A stretch of DNA of 64,000 nt from Lentzea albidocapillata subsp. violacea (GCF_900100275.1 NZ_FNET01000003.1:491486-555485), one strand, 5' to 3'; shown: positions 18,110 through 26,821, counted from the first letter of the stretch. Notes: generated by a model not told the origin, from the letters alone. Made by a program: numbers and translations.

Positions 18110-19930
18110 ATGCCATCTCCCCGCTCGTCACGACGAAACGCCACAGGTTTCCGCCCTCGGGCGCGCAAACTGGGCGCGGTCCGCCGCTCCCAGCTCGTCA
18201 CCACCTACGGCGTCGGCGCGATGATCGCGATCGAGAACGAGTCGTACATCGTGGCCGGCCTGGACTCGTGGAACGTCGACGAGGCCCCCGAGATCCTCGA
18301 ACGTCGGCTCGCACGCGCGCTCGGCGTCAGCTCGTTCCGGCTGCCACCGACGCCGGATCCGGAACGCGGTGTCGACGGTGTCCGCGTTCGTCGGTTTCCC
18401 GAGCTCTACTCGTGTCCGAGGTGCGGTCTCCTGCAACGCTTCTCGGACTTCGGTGTACAGCAGGGCAGGGCGCGGTGTCCGAAATGCGTCGAGGACCTCG
18501 TGCCGTCCCGCTTCGTGCTCGCCTGCGATGACGGGCACATCGAAGACTTCCCTTACTGGAAATGGCTGCACAGGGGACAGGACCGCCCGGCAGGCACGTG
18601 CAACGGTGAGCTGTACCTACGGGTTGACGGTAGTTCTGCGTCGTTGAGATCGGTGGTCGTCGGCTGTTCCTGCAAGGTGCCCGAGGTTTCGATGGAAGGC
18701 GCGTTCCGGGTCAGGGCGCTCATCGAGCTCGGTATCCGGTGCAACGGCAAGAGGCCGTGGTTGCGGGGCGCGAAGCCTGAGCATTGCACCCGCAATCCTC
18801 GGACCATGCAACGAGGATCGTCATCGGCCTGGCACCCGGTCATGCGCAGTGCTTTGTCGATTCCGCCCTGGGGCGAAGGGTTGACCGCGCTGATCGAGAA
18901 GGAGCGGTTGTTCGCTGCAACAGAGGAGATCGTCCGGTACCACTTCGACCAACGCCCGAACCTGCTGCGGCGGCTGGACGCCACGGTCGACGACGTGCTC
19001 GCGCAGCTGCAGATGTTGCGAGACGCGAACGATGCACCGGTTGCCTCGGCGCCCGAAGCCTACGCGGAGCTGCGCAAGGAGGAGTACGACCGGCTGTGTC
19101 GGGGCAACCCGGAGCGCCACGCTGCCGACCAGCAGCCGTTCGTGTGCGAGAAGCCGGACGGTGACCTGCGCCCTCTTCGCGAGTTCGGACTGGCGGGCTC
19201 GATGCTCGTGAAGAGGCTGCGGGAGGTTCGCGCGCTGGAGGGTTTCACGCGCGGCGTTCCGCCACTGGAGGCAGCACCTGATCAGCGCCTCGCCGCGCTC
19301 CACCAGTCCGCGGAAATCGACTGGCGGCCCGCGATCGAGGTCAACGGTGAGGGCGTCTTCCTCAGGCTGGACGAAGAACGCCTGCGGGAGTGGGAGTCGA
19401 AGTCGAAGGTCGTCGACAGGCTGGAGACCATGCGTGCCAACCACCTCGCTCTGCTGAGGGAAAGGGTGCCGGAGGGCAGCGGTCGGGTTGCCGCATCGCC
19501 GGTTTCACCGCGGTTCGTGCTTCTCCACACGTTGGCGCACGTGCTGATCAACGAGTGGAGCCTGGACGGCGGGTATCCCGCGTCGGCATTGCGCGAACGG
19601 CTCTACGCGACCGACCGGATGGCCGGGATCCTGATCTACACGGCGACGAGCGACTCCGCAGGAAGCCTGGGTGGAATCGTCGCTCAGGGAGACCCGGAGC
19701 GGTTGGTGGCGACGATGGAGTCGGCGCTCGGTCGGACGTCATGGTGCTCAAATGACCCGCTGTGCATGGAGTCCGAGGCGAGTGGTGTGGACAGCGTCAA
19801 CATGGCCGCCTGCCACGCATGTGTGCTGTTGCCGGAGACCAGTTGCGAGCTGAACAACAGCTTCATGGACCGCGCGATGCTCGTCGGCTCGCAGTCGGGA
19901 GACGTGCCTGGCTTCTTCCGGTCGTTCTGA
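18110..19930 (+). CDS. DISARM DrmB-like protein (DUF1998)
   Basis: 606 residues. The N-terminal stretch RRSQLVTTYGVGAMI is typical of DrmB. A zinc ribbon CPRCG...CPKC lies at about 102-130. The DUF1998 region occupies the C terminus, with LHTLAHVLINEWSLDGGYPA, ILIYTATSDSAGSLGG and the cysteine cluster CSNDPLC...CHAC...C (about 546-600). ATG 18110 was chosen over longer frames: it sits 10 bp after the DrmA-like stop. DrmB partners DrmA and is thought to help bind DNA ends. The next gene, on the opposite strand, is a Vsr nuclease three bases beyond this stop. The phospholipase-D-type DrmC normally found with DrmA/DrmB was not seen in the window. Confidence 0.87.
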   Translation: MPSPRSSRRNATGFRPRARKLGAVRRSQLVTTYGVGAMIAIENESYIVAGLDSWNVDEAPEILERRLARALGVSSFRLPPTPDPERGVDGVRVRRFPELYSCPRCGLLQRFSDFGVQQGRARCPKCVEDLVPSRFVLACDDGHIEDFPYWKWLHRGQDRPAGTCNGELYLRVDGSSASLRSVVVGCSCKVPEVSMEGAFRVRALIELGIRCNGKRPWLRGAKPEHCTRNPRTMQRGSSSAWHPVMRSALSIPPWGEGLTALIEKERLFAATEEIVRYHFDQRPNLLRRLDATVDDVLAQLQMLRDANDAPVASAPEAYAELRKEEYDRLCRGNPERHAADQQPFVCEKPDGDLRPLREFGLAGSMLVKRLREVRALEGFTRGVPPLEAAPDQRLAALHQSAEIDWRPAIEVNGEGVFLRLDEERLREWESKSKVVDRLETMRANHLALLRERVPEGSGRVAASPVSPRFVLLHTLAHVLINEWSLDGGYPASALRERLYATDRMAGILIYTATSDSAGSLGGIVAQGDPERLVATMESALGRTSWCSNDPLCMESEASGVDSVNMAACHACVLLPETSCELNNSFMDRAMLVGSQSGDVPGFFRSF

Positions 19931-19933
19931 CGG

Positions 19934-20362
19934 TCAGCCCGGCCGCCTGCTCAGCACGATCTCGTGCACGCGGGCGGCCGCGGCGGCAGCTGTCTCGTGT
20001 TCCCATACCCGTACGGCGAGCCAGCCGACATCGGCGAGCTTCTGATCCGTGTCGAGGTCGCGCCGGCGGTTGGTTTCGATCTTCGTCCGCCAGAACTCGG
20101 CATTGTTCTTGGGCCACGTCGCGTGTTCAGGGCAGCCGTGCCAGAAACAACCATCGACGAACACCGCGACCTTGGCCGCGGCGAAGACGATGTCCGCCTC
20201 TCGCCGAACGCCCTTCACAGGCCTGCGGTGCACCCTGTAGCGCAGGCCGGCGGCGAACAGCGCCCTGCGCAGATCGACCTCGATCTGCGTGTCCCGGGAC
20301 TTCTGCTTGCTCATCCGGGCTCGCACGCCCGGCGCGGTCTCGAGGGGCTCCACGAAGGACAT
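19934..20362 (-). CDS. vsr: Very short patch repair (Vsr) endonuclease
   Basis: 142 residues, the normal Vsr length. The signature VDGCFWHGCPEH (69-80) is intact, preceded by SRDTQIEVDLRRAL and a Cys/His-poor core and followed by the usual KTNxEFWxxKIxxNxxRD-like segment. Vsr nicks 5' of T in T:G mismatches arising from deamination of 5-methylcytosine, which fits a locus with cytosine-5 methyltransferases 16 kb away at the other edge of the same island. It converges on the DrmB-like gene with a 3-bp gap. ATG 20362 gives the expected N terminus. A role as the missing nuclease of the defence system is possible but speculative. Confidence 0.9.
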   Translation of the reverse strand: MSFVEPLETAPGVRARMSKQKSRDTQIEVDLRRALFAAGLRYRVHRRPVKGVRREADIVFAAAKVAVFVDGCFWHGCPEHATWPKNNAEFWRTKIETNRRRDLDTDQKLADVGWLAVRVWEHETAAAAAARVHEIVLSRRPG

Positions 20363-20391
20363 TGTCCCGGATGAAGTTCCGCTGGACCTCG

Positions 20392-21195
20392 TTAGTTCTT
20401 GCGGCCGATGCCCACGTAGACGTCCTCCGGGCCGCCTTCTCCGGCCGGGCCGAGTTCCGGGTGCCAGTTCGGCGCCGGGACGACGCCCGGCTGGAGGACC
20501 TCCAGGCCGGCGAACATCGGCTCGAACTCCGTGAAGGAGCGGAAGTACATCGGGTCGCGGCTGTGCTGCATGGCCTCGACGACGGCGCCCATCTCGTCCG
20601 GCTTGAAGTCGGCGGTGAGGTGCGACAGCGCGATGAGGCTGCCCTCGGGCACGGCGTCGCGGTAGCGGGCGACGATCTCGGCCGGGCCCTTCGCGTCCGA
20701 GACGAAGTGCAGCACGGCGATCATCAGCAGGCCGACGGGCTTCGAGAAGTCGATCAGGTCCTTCACGACCGGGTCGGACAGGACGTCGTCCGGGCGGCAC
20801 ATGTCGGCCTGCACCACGCCCGCGTTGTCGTTGCCCTCCAGGATGAGCTGGCTGTGGGAGACCGCCACCTCGTCGTAGTCCACGTACACGACTCGTGCGT
20901 CGGGGTTTGCCTGTTGCACGATCTCGTGGACGTTGCCGACCGTGGGAATGCCTGAGCCGAGGTCGAGGAACTGCGTGATGCCCTGTTCCATCATCAGCAG
21001 GACGGCGCGGCGCATGAACGAGCGGTTCGACGCGGCGATCGCACGGCCGTCTCGCAGGATCTGCAGCACCTTGTCGCCGACCATGCGGTCCGACGCGAAG
21101 TTGTGGCCACCTCCCAGCAGGAAGTCGTAGACACGCGCCGCGCTGGGCACGTCCGTGTTGATTCCGGCGGGCACCCAGGAGAAAGGCTCGGACAT
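20392..21195 (-). CDS. DUF574-type SAM-dependent methyltransferase
   Basis: 267 residues of the Methyltransf_19 (formerly DUF574) family, very abundant in actinomycetes. Visible features are the N-terminal VPAGINTDVPSAARVYDFLLGGGHNF, the AdoMet loop FLDLGSGIPT, the acidic residue pair in YVDYDEVA, and LIALSHLT later in the fold. Substrates of the family are unknown. ATG 21195 gives the conserved MSEPFSW-type start; a longer frame into 21315 lacks similarity. It stands alone on the reverse strand after the TPR-like protein. Confidence 0.85.
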   Translation of the reverse strand: MSEPFSWVPAGINTDVPSAARVYDFLLGGGHNFASDRMVGDKVLQILRDGRAIAASNRSFMRRAVLLMMEQGITQFLDLGSGIPTVGNVHEIVQQANPDARVVYVDYDEVAVSHSQLILEGNDNAGVVQADMCRPDDVLSDPVVKDLIDFSKPVGLLMIAVLHFVSDAKGPAEIVARYRDAVPEGSLIALSHLTADFKPDEMGAVVEAMQHSRDPMYFRSFTEFEPMFAGLEVLQPGVVPAPNWHPELGPAGEGGPEDVYVGIGRKN

Positions 21196-21253
21196 GCCGC
21201 AGAACTTACTACCGTGCGCGCACGCGTGTATCGGCCCGGATCGGGTGAAAGCG

Positions 21254-22285
21254 TCATCCGGAACGCGCGAAACGAGCCGAGATCTGCTCTGCCAGCAGGA
21301 ATGCGCCGGCTGCACGCGCTTCCTGGTCGAGCCAGCGCAGGTGGTCCTCCGCTCGTGCCGAACGGAGATTTCTGGCCGACTCCACCGCTTCTTCCGCGAA
21401 CTCGGTCGCCGCGGGGAGATCGCCCAGAGCGAGATGATTGCGAGCCAGCGCCGTCAACGTCAGGGTGCGTGCCCGGCCTTCGTCATATGTGCCGACCTTT
21501 GTGGCCAGAGCGGCGACGGCCTGCGCGGGATCGTTCAACGCGCGCCGGTCGGCCCAGGCGTTGTGCGCCGCCACGAAACCGAGCTGGAACGCCTTCAGCG
21601 CGTCGTCGGGGGCGTTGTGGTGCAGGAACATCCGGCCCGCGCGGGTCAGCACGGAGGCGATGAGTGCCTCGTTCTCCGCCTGTCGCGCCAACGTCAGTGC
21701 CTTCGCGAAGTGCGGCAGGGCCGTGCCGGGCTGGCCGCTGTCGAACGCCGTCCAGCCCGCCAGTTCGTGGACCTCGGCGACGGCGGTCCACGAGGTGTCG
21801 TCCACGACGATCATCGGTTCGACGGCGGCGAGATGCTCCAGAACCGAGCTGTGGCAGGCGATGCCGCCGTAACGCCGGTCCAACGTCCGCAACGCCTGGG
21901 TGCGCGCCGCGATCGCTTCGGGGGAGATACGGCGAGACGGCATCGCGGGAGGCAGCCAGTCGAAAGTGGGCGCGCCGACCGTGATCCGGGCGGCGTGCTC
22001 CAGGAACCGTTGCCGCGCCTGCGAGTTCTCCCTGACCAGCTCCTCGGCCTCGGGGAACCCGTCCGCCATGGCGGCTGTGCACCACTGCGTGGCCTCGGTT
22101 TCCTCGCCGAGCGCGAACAGGACGTGTGCCAGCCGCACGGCGGCGTCACCAAGGCTTTGGTCGGCGGCGACCCGGAAGTGCACGGCCGCCTCGCGCAGGC
22201 GACCGGCCCGTTCCGCGGCCTCTCCCAGGCGGTACTGCCGCTCGACGGCGTCGTCGAGCTCGAACTGGGCCAGCAGCTCACTCAT
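21254..22285 (-). CDS. Helical-repeat (TPR-like) protein coupled to the ECF sigma gene
   Basis: 343 residues made of repeated helix pairs rich in Ala, Leu and Arg (for example AERAGRLREAAVHFRVAADQSLGDAAVRLAHVLFALG and LARNHLALGDLPAATEFAEEAVESARN-type units), i.e. TPR-like. The start overlaps the end of the ECF sigma gene by 8 bp; ATG 22285 follows GGAGG with five bases between, while GTG 22288 would be too close. No enzyme motif is seen. Sigma factors of this type are often paired with such repeat proteins as regulators, so an anti-sigma or accessory role is plausible but unproven. Confidence 0.75.
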   Translation of the reverse strand: MSELLAQFELDDAVERQYRLGEAAERAGRLREAAVHFRVAADQSLGDAAVRLAHVLFALGEETEATQWCTAAMADGFPEAEELVRENSQARQRFLEHAARITVGAPTFDWLPPAMPSRRISPEAIAARTQALRTLDRRYGGIACHSSVLEHLAAVEPMIVVDDTSWTAVAEVHELAGWTAFDSGQPGTALPHFAKALTLARQAENEALIASVLTRAGRMFLHHNAPDDALKAFQLGFVAAHNAWADRRALNDPAQAVAALATKVGTYDEGRARTLTLTALARNHLALGDLPAATEFAEEAVESARNLRSARAEDHLRWLDQEARAAGAFLLAEQISARFARSG

Positions 22286-22751
22286 CACTGCCTCCGAGGA
22301 TTCGCCGCAGCTCGGCGCGGCCGCGGGTGAGGTGCGTGCGCACGGTCGACTCGCCGACCACCAGCACCGCGGCGATCTCGCTGACCGAGTAGCCGAGCAG
22401 GTGGTGCAGCGCCACGGTCTCGCGGTGCCTGGGGGAGAGCTCGCGCAACGCCGCGTGCAGCGCTTCCACGTCGTGCGGCGGCTGAACGACCTCGGGCACC
22501 TCGGCCAGCGGCGTTTCGCGTGCGTACCGCTGCTGCCAGCGCTTCATGAGCCGGATGGCGACCTTGAGCACCCACGCCTCGGGCTTGTCGTACGCGTGGA
22601 TGTCACTCCATCGGTGCTGTGCGATCAGCATGGCGTCCTGCGCGATGTCGTCTACCGCGCGAGTGTCGCTGCTCAGAGCCGTCAGCGTCCTGGTGACCAC
22701 GGGCAGGCACTCGCGGAAGAACTCCGCGAAGCCCAGATCCGGTGCGCTCAA
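22278..22751 (-). CDS. ECF-type RNA polymerase sigma factor
   Basis: 157 residues with sigma region 2 (DDIAQDAMLIAQHRWSDIHAYDKPEAWVLKVAIRLMKRW) and region 4 (LRELSPRHRETVALHHLLGYSVSEIAAVLVVGESTVRTHLTRGRAELRR). The start appears to be TTG at 22751, with GGGAAGG just upstream; no ATG or GTG gives a full region 2. It lies 119 bp downstream of the CHAT-TIR gene and overlaps the TPR-like gene. No cysteine-rich or membrane anti-sigma factor is visible nearby. Confidence 0.85.
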   Translation of the reverse strand: MSAPDLGFAEFFRECLPVVTRTLTALSSDTRAVDDIAQDAMLIAQHRWSDIHAYDKPEAWVLKVAIRLMKRWQQRYARETPLAEVPEVVQPPHDVEALHAALRELSPRHRETVALHHLLGYSVSEIAAVLVVGESTVRTHLTRGRAELRRILGGSDE

Positions 22752-22870
22752 CGGCCTTCCCTTCAGCGTCCGCTCATGTCGTTAACCGCCGTGGGGCGAC
22801 CTTCACTGGTTACAGGCGGTGAAACCAGCGAAGGCTGACAGACGGAAGGGAATTCACCCGTTCGGGTTCC

Positions 22871-25800
22871 TTAGGGGAGCAGGTGGCGGAAGGCGGCGAC
22901 CAGCAGCATGCGTTGTTGGTCGACGTCCACGCCCTCGTCCAGCTCCTCGTCCTGGCGGTACTCCCGGTTGCCGGCGGAGCCCCGCCCACCGAACGACTCG
23001 ACGCGCACGGTGATGTCCACGACGTCCGACGCCAGTTCCACAATGGACTCGTCGTCCGGGATCGGTTCGTTCTGCTGGTACAGCTCGTAGGAGAACCGCA
23101 TCCCGATCGTGCCGTCGAAGGTGATCTGCTCGGTCGGCAGCCGCATCGCGTCGAACACCGCCCGGTACAACGAGGCGCCGGTGAGGTGCAGCGGGATCAT
23201 CACGACGTGTGTGGTGCCCAGGTCGTGGCTGCGCACCGAGATCGCGACGGTCGGGCCGTCCGGCTTCGGCGGGACCGGTTGCGGGAACACGGGAAGCTCC
23301 GACTTGCGGTCGGAGCGCCAGGTGGCGACGAGACGGTCGGCGGCGTCCACGAGGTCGATGTGCTTGCGGGGCGCCAGAAGGGGAGGCAGCGGCTCCTCGT
23401 CCAGCCGCACGATGAACAGGAAGGCGCGGCGGCGCGTCATCTCCAGGGTGAACGCCGCCGTCCACTCCGCAGCCGGCTCGCGTCGCGGGGTGTTCGCCGA
23501 CCACAGCAGGACGTGGTAGTCGGAGGTGGCCAGTGTCTCGTCGACGGCGGTGGCGGCGTTGTCACCGGGCCCGATCTCGTCCTCGGCCAGATAGGCGTTG
23601 ACGTTGCGGGACTCCAGTTCGGCACGGAGTTGCTCGGCGTGCGCACGGTCCTTTCCGGCGAACGACAGGAACACCTTGGGACGGGTTTCGAGCGGCACGG
23701 GGTCTCCGTTCTTCCTGAGTCTTCTGCGCAGCGGGCCCGCTGAGGTCTGGAAGCCCGCGTCGCCGTGCAGGGACCAGCACGCCCAGTCCGCCGGATGCCG
23801 ATCGGCGACTTCGACCAGTGCGTGCTGCAGAGCGCGATCTCGGGGGAGCTTCGCCAGGTGACGGTCGAACGTGTCGAGCACCTGCCGCGCGGCCGTTTCC
23901 TCCGCCTGCCAGCGCGCGGCGACGACCGCTCCGGCCCCCGCGGACGTGACCGCGTGGACGACGCCGGACTCGCAGGCGCCGAGCACGACCGTGCCGCACG
24001 TGCTGAAGTCCATCTTTCCCAGTGCTTCCACGGACACCCGTTCGTCGGCGAACTGCAGCCACGACTGATCGGGGCTCATGTGGTCGTGTGCGGCCTGGGC
24101 GTCGATGCGGATGCGTTGGGAGCGGCCTTCTTCGAGAGTTCGCCGCAGCTGCGAGGCTTTCTCACAGGTCTCCGCCTCGTCGCCCCTTTGCGCGCGGGCG
24201 GCGCGTTGCCGGGGGCGCAGCGCGGACAGGCACGGCAGGGTGGACAGCGCGTGGGTCATGCCGAGGAAGAGGTTCGTGTCGGGGACGGGCAGGCCCGCCA
24301 GCGGGACGTCCGCGAGGACGTCGCCCGCCACGACGACGATCCTGGTGGCCTGGGGCGGGAGGGCCGCGACGACGTCCCGCAGCCCGATCAGGCCGGCCAG
24401 CTCGGCGAGCAGCGCGCCGAGGATCGCCTTGTCGTACTTGGGTTTCCAGGTCTTGAGCCGGCGGATCGTGTCGGTGAGGTCGCCGATGTGGACGGAGGTC
24501 GTCACGTGCGTGATCTTGCGGCGGCCGACGAGCACGTGATGGAGCTGGTCCGGCGTCGCGTGCATCATCCACACGACCTGGTCCTTCGGCAGGTGCCTCG
24601 TCGTCCCGGCCAGCCAGCGCCTGGCCGCCCGCAGGTCGGCGAAACCGGGGAGCGGCCGTGGTTCGGTGGGGACCGGTCCGGCCCGGGCCGCCTCGACGGC
24701 GACCACCAGGCCCGCCAGTGCTTTGCGGCCGTCGCGCCTGGCTCGGCGAGCCGCGGCGCGCACCCGGCCGTCCCGCACGTCGGGGGCCACGCGCAGCATC
24801 CGGAGCTTGATGCTGGGGCTGTCCCGGTGGTCCGCGAGGTCCTCCTCGACGCGGTGCGACTCGGCCCAGTGCCCGGCGGCGATGTCCTCGTGGCCCGCGT
24901 CGGCGAACGTGTCGCCGAGTTTGCGCAGCGCCAGCGCGGTGAGCTCGGCGTGGCCCGCCCGGCTCGCGATCTCGAAGTGCTGCGCGGCCTGTTCGAGCCG
25001 GCCCTGCGCGTAGGCGAGTTCGGCGGCGGTCAGGTGCCACAGCGGCGAGTTCCCCTCGCCCAGCATGCCTTCGGCCTTGAGCAGCTCGTCTTTGGCGATC
25101 AGGCGGCGCACGTGGGTGAGCCGGCGTTCCGGCCGGAGCGTGTGGGTGGCGTCGGGGAGTTGCGAGATCACCTCCGGACCGGCCGCGGCGGCCAGCAGCG
25201 GGAAGAGCCTGCGGGCCGTGCCCGCCTGCCGCGTCATGACGAGCAGCACGGTCAGCTCGTACAGGACGGCGAACCTCAGCGCGGGTTCGATCTGGTAGCT
25301 GGTGACGCACCTCGTCATCAACGCCAGCGCTTCCTCGTACCGGACCTCGCGCCGCAGCGCGGCGGCGCGTTGCAGGAACTCGGCCGGCGTGCGGGGAGTC
25401 CGGTCGCGGAGCTTCGAGACGCGGGCGCCCCTGCGCACGTCCAGCAGGAGCCGGTCCCTGCCGATGTGCTCCAGGTGCTCGGGACGGCCGGCGCGGCTGA
25501 AGTGGCGTTCGGCGGCGTCGAGCTCACTTTCCGCGGTGGGGTAGTCGTAGCGGTCGGCGGCGGCCAGCGCGGCGACTCGCGCGAGCCTCGCCTGCTCCAG
25601 CTCGGTGAGTTTCAGCTTGCGCAGCTCGCGCACGTCCCGTTCGGCCGCGACGTGATCCGTTGCGGCACTGCGGATCTGGGCCCGGAGGATCCTCAGGGTG
25701 GTGTCGTTGCCCGCGCCCAGGTACTCGTCGCAGCGCCGCGCGGCCTTCGCGATGGCGCCGAGGTTGAGCAGGGTCGCGCAGTGGTCGTGGGCGACGGCCG

Positions 25801-25918
25801 GGCTGATCTTCGCGGCCTTCGCGTAGGCGAGGTCGACGCCGAGGACGTTGCCGCGCAGTGCGGCGGACCTGGCGGCCTTGACCGCGTCCGAGAGTGGGGT
25901 GCCGGGTTCGAAGTGCAT
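22871..25918 (-). CDS. TPR - CHAT protease - TIR - beta-grasp-like multidomain defence/cell-death protein
   Basis: 1,015 residues. The first ~500 are Ala/Arg-rich helical repeats. A CHAT (caspase-like) domain follows, with a probable catalytic His in AAHDH and Cys in VVLGACESG (about 640-650). Next is a TIR domain (about 743-865) beginning KVFLSFAGKDRAHAEQLRAEL, with the candidate NADase glutamate in PAAEWTAAF. The C-terminal ~90 residues (ITFDGTIGMRFSYELYQQNEPI, then VDITVRVESFG) look like a ubiquitin-like beta-grasp domain. ATG 25918 shares its A with the stop of a 37-residue ORF (TGATG) and has no ribosome site of its own, so translation should depend on that ORF. Combining protease and NADase effectors suggests abortive infection; inference from domains only. 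Confidence 0.8.
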   Translation of the reverse strand: MHFEPGTPLSDAVKAARSAALRGNVLGVDLAYAKAAKISPAVAHDHCATLLNLGAIAKAARRCDEYLGAGNDTTLRILRAQIRSAATDHVAAERDVRELRKLKLTELEQARLARVAALAAADRYDYPTAESELDAAERHFSRAGRPEHLEHIGRDRLLLDVRRGARVSKLRDRTPRTPAEFLQRAAALRREVRYEEALALMTRCVTSYQIEPALRFAVLYELTVLLVMTRQAGTARRLFPLLAAAAGPEVISQLPDATHTLRPERRLTHVRRLIAKDELLKAEGMLGEGNSPLWHLTAAELAYAQGRLEQAAQHFEIASRAGHAELTALALRKLGDTFADAGHEDIAAGHWAESHRVEEDLADHRDSPSIKLRMLRVAPDVRDGRVRAAARRARRDGRKALAGLVVAVEAARAGPVPTEPRPLPGFADLRAARRWLAGTTRHLPKDQVVWMMHATPDQLHHVLVGRRKITHVTTSVHIGDLTDTIRRLKTWKPKYDKAILGALLAELAGLIGLRDVVAALPPQATRIVVVAGDVLADVPLAGLPVPDTNLFLGMTHALSTLPCLSALRPRQRAARAQRGDEAETCEKASQLRRTLEEGRSQRIRIDAQAAHDHMSPDQSWLQFADERVSVEALGKMDFSTCGTVVLGACESGVVHAVTSAGAGAVVAARWQAEETAARQVLDTFDRHLAKLPRDRALQHALVEVADRHPADWACWSLHGDAGFQTSAGPLRRRLRKNGDPVPLETRPKVFLSFAGKDRAHAEQLRAELESRNVNAYLAEDEIGPGDNAATAVDETLATSDYHVLLWSANTPRREPAAEWTAAFTLEMTRRRAFLFIVRLDEEPLPPLLAPRKHIDLVDAADRLVATWRSDRKSELPVFPQPVPPKPDGPTVAISVRSHDLGTTHVVMIPLHLTGASLYRAVFDAMRLPTEQITFDGTIGMRFSYELYQQNEPIPDDESIVELASDVVDITVRVESFGGRGSAGNREYRQDEELDEGVDVDQQRMLLVAAFRHLLP

Positions 25919-26031
25919 CAGTTCCCGCAGCTCCGAACGCCTGCACTGTCCTTTGTGGTCGGTCGACCGCTGCCCGCGGCCGCGACGAGCACAGCCACGG
26001 CCAACGCGATGAGAAGCGTTCGTTGGCGCAT
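25918..26031 (-). CDS. 37-residue hydrophobic small ORF coupled to the CHAT-TIR gene
   Basis: ATG 26031 is preceded by GGAGG with a 7-nt spacer, the only good ribosome site in this promoter region. The product has a basic MRQRT start, a hydrophobic core (LLIALAVAVLVAAAG) and a polar tail ending SCGN. Its TGA overlaps the CHAT-TIR ATG as TGATG. It may be a tiny membrane or exported peptide or simply a translational ramp that sets CHAT-TIR dosage. Too short for homology calling by eye. Confidence 0.6.
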   Translation of the reverse strand: MRQRTLLIALAVAVLVAAAGSGRPTTKDSAGVRSCGN

Positions 26032-26171
26032 GCACGATCCTCCGTGCGTCGCAGATTAACGATCCAGACGGCCCACAGATCGTTTGTCCACTTTCTGTCA
26101 ACGAACTGCTCAAACGATCTTGTCGGTGCTCCTCGGCACACTGGATCCACCACCGATCCGAGGAGACCGTC

Positions 26172-26651
26172 ATGTGCTGGAACTGCGACCACCCCGCCGG
26201 CCGCATGGAAGAACACCTGGCGACCCTGCGCCGCTGCATCGACGTGCGGGGCTGGGCCGTGCAGGCGATCGAACGGGACCGAGCCCATCCACCCTGGGCC
26301 TACACCGTCGGCCTGACCCCGCGCGGCCTCCCGGAACTCGTCGTGACGGGCATGGCCGTCCTGGAAGCGGGCCGCCTGCTCGACGACATGGCCGAACACC
26401 TGGTCCATAGCTGCCTGCCCGCACCCGGCCACCGCTTCACCGTGCCCGGCGGCTCGCTGCTGGAGGTCGTCCGCGTGGCGCGCCCCTGGGCCCACCTGCT
26501 GGTGTCCGCGCGGCTGTACGGGGAGGGCATCGAGGCCTTGCAACTCGTGCACGCCGACGAGTCAGGGCGCTGGCCCTGGGACCGGTCCTACGAGGGGGTG
26601 GTGGGAGGTCAGCCGGTGCTGGGGGTGAGAGCGGGGCCGCCGGACGGGTGA
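26172..26651 (+). CDS. DUF4262 domain protein
   Basis: 159 residues beginning MCWNCDHP, with the DUF4262 hallmark GWAVQAIERDRAHPPWAYTVGL followed by GLPELVVTGM. GAGGAGA precedes ATG 26172 by six bases. Function of the family is unknown. It diverges from the small ORF/CHAT-TIR operon across 140 bp. Confidence 0.8.
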   Translation: MCWNCDHPAGRMEEHLATLRRCIDVRGWAVQAIERDRAHPPWAYTVGLTPRGLPELVVTGMAVLEAGRLLDDMAEHLVHSCLPAPGHRFTVPGGSLLEVVRVARPWAHLLVSARLYGEGIEALQLVHADESGRWPWDRSYEGVVGGQPVLGVRAGPPDG

Positions 26652-26742
26652 GCCGCGCCGCCGGTGGCGCGAGAGGCGTCGTGGCGTGGCGCCGTAGGCC
26701 CGCTGCCCTTCGCATGGCCGGGGGCGCGGCGCGCCGGCGCTG

Positions 26743-26821
26743 GGGTTCAGTCCACTGTCCGGCGCCGCGGTTTCCGACCACGCGGCCCACCAACGCAGAG
26801 GGTTCAGTCCACCGCCCGGCT
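26743..26821. repeat. Short direct repeat at the 3' end of the WYL regulator gene
   Basis: GGGTTCAGTCCAC occurs at 26743-26755 and again at 26800-26812, the latter containing the WYL-regulator stop codon. Similarity extends about nine bases further with two mismatches. It looks like a small local duplication of the gene's last codons in the 150-bp gap after DUF4262. Confidence 0.4.

Noticed and set aside
20392..26000. Inclusion of the CHAT-TIR operon in the DrmA/DrmB island
   Set aside because: A single unrelated DUF574 methyltransferase gene and a change of operon separate them; the adjacency alone is weak evidence.
23765..26059. 764-codon plus-strand open frame over the CHAT-TIR gene
   Set aside because: Low-complexity Arg/Gly/Val composition, no ribosome site, and the reverse frame carries clear CHAT and TIR motifs.
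26743..26821. Direct repeat as an attachment site of an integrated element
   Set aside because: Only 13 perfect bases, no integrase, tRNA or element boundary nearby; better explained as a local duplication.
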